Below, in pieces: positions 56,131-64,000 of a DNA stretch of 64,000 bases. A program made the position numbers and the translations under genes. How positions within the stretch are numbered: the stretch's first letter is position 1; each line of letters starts with the position of its first letter. Source of the stretch: Eustoma russellianum (Eukaryota; Streptophyta; Magnoliopsida; Gentianales; Gentianaceae); contig AP025043.1 in assembly GCA_036186865.1 (NCBI GenBank), positions 37,837,441 through 37,901,440 on the forward strand, read 5' to 3'. The notes under the pieces were generated by a model, which made no database searches, was not told where the DNA came from, and saw only the letters and a list, made by a program, of their open reading frames with translations.

Positions 56131-57835
56131 ATGTCGTTGACCAACGTGGTAGATGAGGAGATAAGGGCTGAAGTGTCCATTGAAAAGGTGTTGGAGAAAT
56201 TGCAAGAAATCTCCAACAAGGTGGAAGAATTGGATTGGAGAACCTTGAATCAACAAAGTTCACATGTTGAAGAGTTGGTTGGCACCATTTGGGGAGTCAT
56301 GTGTTATGAGCATGACTATAACGAGGTTGAAAAACGCATGATTACCTATAGAAAATCAAATGGTATTTGGGTAAGAAATTGGTGTTGCAAAGTGCCTAAG
56401 TTTCAAAATTATCCACAACATGATAAAGATATTAAAGCATATTACAATGAATTGCTAGATGACTTATATTATGCTTACATTGAAGAGATTGAGGAATTAA
56501 CCATGATTAGATTCATTGCTGGGTTAAATAAAGAGATTGCACATGAAATGATGCATTGTAGATATGAATCACTTGATGCTATGTATGAGCATGCAATCAA
56601 CATTGAGAATAGGATAAAATTTAAGAAAGACATGGATGATTTTTTTGCTAAAATGCATAAGTGTGGCAAAGCTGAAATTGTTTTTAAAAAGGAGCAAAAA
56701 GCTGAAATTGTACCTTATGTCTATGCTGAAACAAAGCCTGAAGTTGATTTGTTTCCACAAGAGTTGAATGAGGTTAAACTTAATGCATTTAATGAGCATG
56801 AATTGCATGGAGAAATCTTGGTTGAATTGCATGAGAAAACGAGTGAACATGAGGATGATTTACATGTTGAAGTAGCATCGCCTATTTGTCTTGATTTGTG
56901 TTCACCACATGTATCATGCGATCTTGAGTTAAGACCTGAATTTGAACTTGTGTCACATGAATTAGATGATGATTTAAATAGTGAATCAGATGCATCTAAG
57001 TTGGATGAACCTGAGTTGATAGTTAAGAGTGTTGGATCGGTTGTTGCTAAATCTTTTAAAGTGTGTGTCGAACTGCCTAGTCTACATTGTTTTCATGACC
57101 CTTTTCATATGCATTATGCGCACACGGCCTTTAGCATGATCCATTCCCACAGTATGCTTGTTCATAGGATGATTCATGCCATGGTTGCTCATGAGAGATG
57201 TCATATCACATTATCTTGTTTCCCTTTCCAAATCATGGTGACTTGTGACTTTGTTTTCCATGATAAATTGTTGGTCTATGTATTGATTGAGTTTGAATGT
57301 TCCTTGCATGATGGATTTTGGTTGCATCCTACACATTCATATTTGATTGAGAGAAGTATGAATATACACCCTAAACACATCAAGAAGAGGTTTGTATTGA
57401 CATGGAGTCGTGTTCTATTGTGTGATAAGTCTTTCTTTTGGAAGCTTCATAAGTGTCTCACTTGTGCTTTGTTAATGCATCCTAAGCATGTGAAAGTGAA
57501 GATACAAAAGATGTATGACTCTACTCCTTATTTATCTTTTGCCATCATCTTTTACTTGTTCATGATTTTACATATGCATTTATTGAGTTAGAGTTTGAGG
57601 TGTATGTCTTTGTGCACCCTAAACATGTTAGGAAGAGGTGTTTATTGATGTCTAGATGTGTCATAATTGGAGTACATGATCATCCTAAGCATGTTAGACT
57701 TAAATTATGTTTGTCCATTGCACTTGGTTTGCTTGAACTTGTATCTTACATAGTTTATGAGTCATTTGTGGAGTATCCCTCTTATCCATTTGTGTGTTTA
57801 GATTCGAGGTCGAATCTTTTTGAGGAGAGAGGGAA
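56131..57835 (+). CDS. Gag-derived ORF of the nested non-autonomous element, one frameshift
   Basis: The first frame is open for 486 codons (to 57591); a second frame continues from about 57550 into the 3' LTR and ends at 57995. Residues about 85-170 are gag-like: DIKAYYNELLDDLYYAYIEE, LTMIRFIAGLNKEIAHEMM, LDAMYEHAINIENRIKF, matching the host element's gag core. No zinc knuckle. The middle is acidic (LHEKTSEHEDDLHVEV). The rest is His-rich with repeated HPKH(V/I)(K/R) motifs at 57367, 57478, 57615 and 57681, plus a looser HPTH at 57324. The end, LDSRSNLFEERGNDAIQ, is the last piece of a chromoviral integrase frame, so pol was deleted between gag and that end. I know no named domain for the middle and C-terminal parts. 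One frameshift apart, it is the best-preserved long frame in this block. Confidence 0.8.
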
Positions 57836-59140
57836 TGATGCGATTCAAGGAGCGCTAAATATACAAGCTTCACAAACAAGGGCCTTGAACATACAAACTC
57901 CACAAACAAGAAGTTTTTGCACAAATAGAAGATGTAAACTAAAGAGCTGCTTGTTCAAACATGTGCAAGATGCGCCAATGAATGTAGATACATGATTTTT
58001 CTATGTTTATTGAGGCCATGACTTGATTATCGTTCAGTCTATTGATGTAAGGGTTGGTGGGAGGACAGGATGGTCATTTCATGCGTTGTCGTTGTAATAT
58101 CGAGTCTAGTTGTTTGCGTTGTCGTTGTTTTAGGTCTAGGATATTTTATAGAGTCTTGTAATATGTGTTTATAGTGCTAATTACCGTTTTAAGTGTTTTC
58201 TAAGGTGACAAGGCTAAATAAGGAAAGTGGCTTGAAGAGTCCCTATTTTTCAGGAAGGCAGCCAGACACCAGTCGGTATTTTGGATGCCTAGGTCGGAGT
58301 ACTGATCCAAATGAGTTCAAACCACTTGGAGGTTTCAGATAACTCAATTTGTGACGATTTTCATGTTTTACACTTTTGCTAATTCGGGCTACAAGATAGA
58401 CCGAAATCAGGTGCAAGTTGGGAGTCCAGAATGGAAAGTACTGAAGATCACTGGATGGATACCTAATCTTTGGAGGCCCGTATCTCTGTCAAGAAGAGTC
58501 CAAATGAGGTGATTCAAAAGCTCAAATTCAAGGGCATTTTATGAGCTACAACTTGGATGAAGAGTGCAAACCCTAATTCGACGCCTAGAAGCGGCTATAA
58601 GCCAGTAACCGACAGGATGTAATTCTAGTACGAAATTTTAGGGATTTGAGTTATGTAATCTTCCTTGATTAGATTTGACTTATCTTTTATGTAAATTTGA
58701 TTAAGGTTGATAGGTAGTAATCTTAAGACTTTGATTGGTTAGATAATTGGCAGGAGTAGCAAAAAGATGGCATTAAAAAGGGTGGAAATCGGTAGCCATG
58801 AGATTAGCTTTTTGAGAATTTTCAGAATAGCAAATTTCAGTTTCTGTTTTTTGATTGCAACCGTGTGTTGCTTCTTTGTGTTTTTCATTTGATTTTCACA
58901 AAGTAAAATCAACGCTAGATCCAATCAAGGTTTGAGCAAACCTAGTTGGTGAATCACAATCCAAGGATACGGAACGACGTGTTGGATTGAGAGATTCGAA
59001 TTGCTCAACGTAGACGTTGTTGATTTCTCTTGTCCAAGAAGGTGGTGTTGGCGCCATTGTCCCACGCAAGGGTTGATCAAAGGTGTCTTTTGGAGTTGAA
59101 AGAAGCGATCGTCATTTCCATACGATCCAAGATCGTATCA
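57836..59140 (+). repeat. Nested element 3' LTR
   Basis: 1305 bp partner of 53294-54599. Its first 160 bp extend the element's reading frame (GALNIQASQTRALNIQTPQT) to a stop at 57993-57995. Confidence 0.94.
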
Positions 59141-59145
59141 AGGAT

Positions 59146-59992
59146 GGTACACTTGGCAGAAAAGGTGGAAAGACAGTTGAGTAGGCCTTCCACACAAGGT
59201 AATATTCGGCCCTCTACCCAACCCTTGAACAGGTTTAGCACACGACAGAATCCACTGTTTACACGGTCAAGCCAAGCTCCACACCGTCCACCACCACCAT
59301 TTCAAGGCCGTGTGCAGCAGCCACTACACCGTCCACCTCAGCAGCAAGATCGTACACCACAAGCTCCCTCCCGAATCGACAAAGGCAAACAAAAGGTTGG
59401 TGAACAACCTCAAGGTAAATCTTCTAACTCTTCTAGTAGATATAGGGACATTAAATGCTTTAGATGTCAGGGTTTTGGTCATATTGTATCTGAATGTCCT
59501 AATATTAAACATATCATGTACATAGAGGAGAGTAGAGAGTATTATTCTGATTCTGAGCATGAAGAGGAAGAGCATGTTGACGAGGGAGTAGAAGAGAATG
59601 AGGTTGAGGAATGCACTATTGAGGAAGAACTTGCATCTAGTGAGCTTTTAGTTGTTAAGAGATCACTTAACGCACAATCTAAAGTAGATGAACATGAACA
59701 AGAGAGGGAGAACATATTTCATACACATTGCATGATAAAAGGAAAAGTGTGCACCATGATTGTAGATGCAGGATCTTGTACCAATGTTGCTAGTGCAGAA
59801 TTAGTTAGGAAACTTGACTTACCCATGACTAAACATCCACGACCTTATAGTTTGACATGGCTTAATGACTGTGGTGAAACTAAAGTGAGTAAGCAAGTCT
59901 TGGTTTCATTGTCTGCAGGTAATTATAAGGATGATATTCTTTGTGACGTTGCACCCATACATGCTATTCATATTCTCTTGAGACGACCATAG
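59146..59992 (+). pseudogene. Chromovirus gag C-terminal part and protease
   Basis: Gag resumes with MVHLAEKVERQLSRPSTQ, a Pro/Gln-rich linker and the zinc knuckle CFRCQGFGHIVSEC (about 59458-59500), then an acidic stretch and the aspartic protease with VDAGSCTNVAS (Asp-Ala-Gly in place of the common Asp-Ser-Gly) and LDLPMTKHPRPYSL. The frame is open from within the nested LTR, so the apparent start at 59030 is not native. A single TAG at 59990 separates it from the RT frame. Confidence 0.92.
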
Positions 59993-60046
59993 CAATTTGA
60001 TAATAGAGTCATTCATGATGGTTACCTTAATACATATTCATTTAAG

Positions 60047-63000
60047 ATGGATAATAAGACGTATAGATTGTGTGCATTGCCCCTGCACAAAGTCTATGAG
60101 GATCAAAAACGCCTTGCGCAAAAGTGTTCAGATCTTACAGAAAGAGAGGCTGAAAAGAAGTTTCTTGAAAGCCTCAAGCAAGAAAAGACTTGGCTAGATT
60201 CCCGTAAGGGCTTGGCCAAGGAGGGGACAATGAAAGAGGTTTCGGCCAAGGCTGAATCTTCGGCGAAGAAAAACTTAATCAATCAAGAAAAGAAGCACGC
60301 ATTCTTTGCTAGTCATTATGAGGTTTCACATGCTTTATATGATCGTAAGACTGTTTATGTGATGCTTTACAAAGAATCATTGTTTTCAGTAAGTGACTTA
60401 CCATCTACATTGCCTAGTGGAGTTGTATCTTTGCTTGAAGAGTTTTCAGAATTGTTTCCTGAGGAGGAACCTGCTGGATTGCCACCTTTGCGTGGGATAG
60501 AGCACCAAATCAATTTCGTACCCGGTGCTACATTGCCTAACAGACCAGCCTATAGGGCAAATCCCGAGGAGACAAAGGAGATCCAACGCCAAGTAGAGGA
60601 GCTACTAGCCAAGGGCAAGGTGAGAGAGAGCATGAGCCTATGTGCTGTACCAGTGATTGTCGTGCCCAAAAAGGATGGTTTATGGAGAATGTGCACTGAT
60701 TGTCGCGCCATTAATAAGATCACGGTAAAGTATCGGTACCCTATTCCTAGACTCGATGACATGTTAGACGAATTGCATGGAGCTAAATACTTTACTAAAA
60801 TTGATTTGAAAAGTGGGTACTTTCAAGTGCGCATCAAAGAGGGATATGAATGGAAGACTGCATTTAAGACTAAGTTTGGTTTTTATGAGTGGTTAGTAAC
60901 GCCTTTTGATTTAACTAATGCACCTAGTACATTCATGAGGTTAAGCAACGAAGTCTTACGTGCATTCATTGGGAAGTTTGTTGTTGTCTATTTCGATGAT
61001 ATCTTGATATATTCTAAGACATTGCATGACCATATAGGACACTTAAGAGCTGTGTTTGAGACTTTACAGAAAGAACAACTATATGCTAATTTTAAAAAGT
61101 CTTCCTTTTGCTTGGACGAAGTGATATTCTTAGGATATGTTGTTAGTGCAAATGGCATTAAAATGGACCAAGAAAAGGTGAAGTCAATCCTTTAGTGGCC
61201 TATCCCTAAAACAGCTGGTGAAGTTAGAAGTTTTCATGGCTTAGCCAGCTTTTATAGGCGATTTGTTAAGGATTTTTCATTTATTGCAGCCCCTTTAAAT
61301 GAGATTGAAAAGAAAGATGTTGGATTTCATTGAGGGGATGCACAACAATTGGCGTTTAATGAGCTTAAAAGAAGATTAACAACAGCACCCATTCTTAAAC
61401 TACCGAGCTTTGAAGAAACATTTGAGATTGAATGTGATGCTAGTGGTATAGGAATTGGAGCCGTGTTAACACAAGCTAAACGTCCCATTGCATACTTCAG
61501 TGAGAAATTAAAAGGTTCCCAATTGAATTATTCTACATATGATAAAGAGTTGTATGCATTGGTAAGATCTTTGCGAACTTGGCAACATTACTTGCAACCT
61601 AAGGAATTTGCGATTCACACGGATCATGAATCCCTTAAGTATCTTAAAGGCTAAGGTAAGTTGAATAAAAGACATGCTAAGTGGGTAGAATTCATTGAAC
61701 AATTTCCTTATGTGATTAAATATAATCAAGGAAAAGATAACGTAGTAGCTGATGCATTGTCTAAGAGGTATTCCTTGATTACTACATTGTCTTCTCGTTT
61801 GCTTGGATTTGAACTGATTAAGGAGTTATATGCTAGTGATCATGATTTCCATTCTATCTATGCAGCATGTGCTGAATCATCTTTTTGGTAAGTTCTACAT
61901 TCATGATGGATTCTTGTTTAGGGAAGGTAAGTTGTGCATACCACAATCATCTTTGCATGAATTGCTTGTTAAGAAGGCACACAGAGGCAGCCTTATGGGT
62001 CACTTTGGTGTCTTTAAGACTTTAGAGGCATTGCGTGAGCATTTCTTTTGGCCCCACATGCATGCAGATGTAGAAAAGATTTGTGCTTATTGCATTACAT
62101 GTAAGCAAGTAAAGTCTAAGTTGCATCCACATGGTTTATATCATCCACTACCCGTACCCCTTTCACCTTGGGTTGATGTTAGTATGGATTTTGTTCTAGG
62201 ACTGCCTAGATCAAAGACGGGTAAGGATAGTATCTTTGTTGTTGTGGATAGTTTCTCTAAGATGGCTCACTTCACATCATGCAGAAAAGTTGATGATGCA
62301 TCCATTTGCTGACTTGTTCTTTAAAGAAGTTGTTCGTTTGTATGGTATGCCTAGAACTATTGTTAGTGATAGGGATACAAAATTTTTGAGTCATTTTTGG
62401 CGTGTCCTTTGGGGTAAGTTGGGTACTACACTCTTATTTTCTACTACTGCTCATCCACAGACTGACAGTCAAACCGAAGTAGTAAATAGGACGTTGTCTC
62501 AACTTTTACGTTCTCTAATTCAGAAGAACTTAAAGAATTGTGAAGATTGTTTGCCACATATTGAGTTTGCATATAATAGGAGTGTGCATAGTGGTACTTT
62601 GTATTCTCCTTTTGAGATTGTTTACGACTTCAATCCCCTTTCCCCACTTGATTTATTGCCTATACCTACAAATGAAAAACTAAGCCTAGATGGTAAGGCA
62701 AATGCTGAATTGGTGAAGAAGTTGCATGCCAAAGTGAGATTACAAATTGAAAAGAAGAACAAGCAGTATGCTAAGCAAGCCAACGAAGGAAGGAAGAGAG
62801 TTGTCTTTGAGCCAGGCGACTTAGTATGGTTGCACTTGCGCAAAGAGCGGATTCCTAATGAAAGGAAATCCAAGTTGATGCCAAGAGGTGATGGTCCTTT
62901 CAAGGTGCTTGAGAGGATCAATGGCAATACCTACATCATTGACCTCCCGCAAGGTAAGTATGGCTTTGTCTCAAATACTTTTAATGTTTTTGATCTATCT

Positions 63001-63228
63001 CTGTTTAGTGATGCTTTAGATTCGAGTTCGAATCCTTTTGAGGATTGGGGGAACGATGAGGTACATGTGCAAAGCGGCAACAAAGACGAGGCAAGTCGAG
63101 GACAAGAGACAAGAAGTATGACAAAGAGTTTGAGCCAAGAAGTTAATGCATTCTTGTTCAGACATTTGCAAGACGAGCCTGTAAACAAAGAGTGTCGTTG
63201 GATTCACTTACTTGAGCCCAATCTTTGA
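60047..63228 (+). pseudogene. Chromovirus RT, RNase H and integrase
   Basis: RT: AVPVIVVPKKDGLWRMCTDC, YPIPRLDDMLDELHGAKYF, KIDLKSGYFQVRI (first Asp), VVVYFDDILIYS (catalytic pair, about 60981-61016). RNase H: FEIECDASGIGIGAVL, YDKELYALVR and HTDHESLKYL. Integrase: a HHCC region (AHRGSLMGHFG, ICAYCITC), catalytic core (VSMDFVLGLP, VSDRDTKFLSHFW, TAHPQTDSQTEVVNR), and the C-terminal GDLVWLHLRKER and KSKLMPRGDGPF region. Stops at 61193, about 61332 and 61652, with frameshifts near 61885 and 62270, break it. The frame runs 57 codons into the 3' LTR and stops at 63226-63228. Confidence 0.94.
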
Positions 63229-64000
63229 GTTTTTATGTGTTGTAACATATATGAGTCGTTTGTATTATTTCTTTCATTCCTTGAGTCGTTTGCTTAAAGT
63301 TTCTTGCTTGTAAAGGTTGTTCTTTTGGTCTTGCATGACCAAACCTTGAGTCTTTTAGCTTGTTAGGCCTTTAGGGTTGTTTATTATGTTTCTATATTTA
63401 TTAGAATTATTTTAAGGACTTGTAAGGTTGTTGGAGACGTTTGAAGACCAAAGGACTTGAAGAGAAGCAAGCCCATTTCAGAATGTAATTTTCTGGTAGG
63501 ACAAGTTTTCGTAAAACAGCCGTATCTCTTCAACCACAAGGGCGACTCAAGTGATTCAAGTTTCCTTGGAAACACAAGACAAAGATCTGGCACATTCATG
63601 CTTTGCACATTTCCAAGATCTGTCGTTATAATGGCCAAAAACAACATTGAAGTTCAAGTAATGTTTCTGCCGAATTCTGTGACACATGTTTAGTAACTTA
63701 AACTTATCTCTTCAACGGGTAGGCCAAATTCAGAGAACTGCATATGTTTATTTTCTACACTCAATGGCCTATAATTCTCTAAGAGGAGTCAAGGCCTAAT
63801 TCGAGCTGCAAGTGATCCAAAAACATGCCACAATTCATACAAGTTTTCAGAAGCCTATATTGAAAGCATTCAGGACACCCAAACTTTGGAGGGCCATATC
63901 TAACTCGTCTCATATCCAAATGAGGTGATTCAAAAGCACAAATTCAATTTTAGAACTTGATCTACAATTCTCAAGAAGTGATAAAGACCAGAATCGTCTT
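63058..64000 (+). repeat. Chromovirus 3' LTR, cut by window end
   Basis: Starts TGAGGTACATG and matches 49330 onward over 943 bp with modest divergence and small indels. Confidence 0.93.

Larger units (their letters stand above)
53294..59140 (+). mobile_element. Non-autonomous chromovirus relative nested in gag
   Basis: 5847 bp: LTRs 53294-54599 and 57836-59140 (1306/1305 bp, TGATGCGATTC to GATCGTATCA), primer-binding site at 54603, a leader of about 1.5 kb, one ORF region (56131-57835, running into the LTR) and no protease, RT, RNase H or integrase core. LTR blocks such as CAAATGAGGTGATTCAAAAG are shared with the host element's LTR, and the C-terminal peptides are alike (FKHVQDEPMNVDT against FRHLQDEPVNKE), so the two families are related. 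The flanking pentamers GCATC and AGGAT do not match, although removing the insert with 5 bp rejoins gag in frame. Confidence 0.9.
49330..64000 (+). mobile_element. CRM/Reina-like Ty3/gypsy chromovirus, split by a nested relative
   Basis: Left LTR 49330-50789, tRNA-Met primer-binding site at 50793, long leader, gag from 52327, protease, RT, RNase H and integrase on the plus strand, then the right LTR from 63058 running off the window. A 5.85 kb non-autonomous element interrupts gag at 53294-59140. Domain order PR-RT-RH-IN is gypsy. The integrase C-terminal sequence (VVFEPGDLVWLHLRKERIP, KSKLMPRGDGPFKVLERIN, SNPFEDWGND) is that of CRM/Reina chromoviruses, which lack a classic chromodomain. Several nonsense codons, many explicable as C-to-T changes, disable it. 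The right TSD is outside the window. Confidence 0.92.

Noticed and set aside
59030..59145. Native start of the gag-protease frame at 59030
   Set aside because: This part lies in the 3' LTR of the nested element; real gag begins at 52327 and resumes after 59145.

Overview
This window comes from a plant nuclear genome, almost certainly a eudicot. It has two host genes with many short GT-AG introns. Everything else is plant-type transposable elements: Ty1/copia, Ty3/gypsy (CRM/Reina-like, Tat-like and Tekay-like), RTE and L1 LINEs, hAT and Mutator-type MITEs, a TRIM-like repeat and SINE-like tails. No bacterial, organellar or RNA genes were seen. The species cannot be named from the sequence.

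Layout. 1-9996: a nested block. A plus-strand copia element (Copia-2, its 5' half outside the window) is split by a complete minus-strand copia element (Copia-1, 122-5291, TSD TAGAC) and by a 5'-truncated RTE LINE (about 5578-7013). 10458-15681: the last eight exons of the translation initiation factor eIF2B epsilon gene, intact through the W2 domain, with Copia-2 where the upstream exons should be. 16806-27595: a LINE-rich desert with two degenerate L1 copies, one carrying a twin-priming-like inversion, a third L1 lacking its endonuclease region inside 105-bp target duplications, a hAT MITE, a FAR1/Mutator-transposase remnant and orphan RTE 3' tails. About 27640-31190: a truncated Tekay-like gypsy gag with leader. 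32878-41019: a gypsy element with TSD GTTGC that has gag on one strand, an intron-containing ORF on the other, a 63-bp tandem repeat and no pol. Its gag was later hit by a copia-type LTR, now solo (TSD GCTTG). 41432-46616: a complete ten-exon RAD9 checkpoint-clamp gene, with a hAT MITE in intron 3 and a tandem plus inverted TRIM array in intron 8. 47708-47894: a Mutator-type MITE. 49330 to beyond the window end: a CRM/Reina-like chromovirus whose gag is split by a related non-autonomous element (53294-59140).

How the parts relate. The two host genes lie on the plus strand and look functional where visible; the insertions in them sit in introns or flanks. The least ordinary material is the non-autonomous chromovirus relative, with one long gag-derived ORF, repeated HPKH motifs and no pol, lodged in the gag of a likely autonomous relative; and the pol-less Tat-like element with opposed gag and antisense ORFs. 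Both chromoviruses carry a branch-point plus acceptor motif just before their first ATG, and both reading frames run into the LTR.
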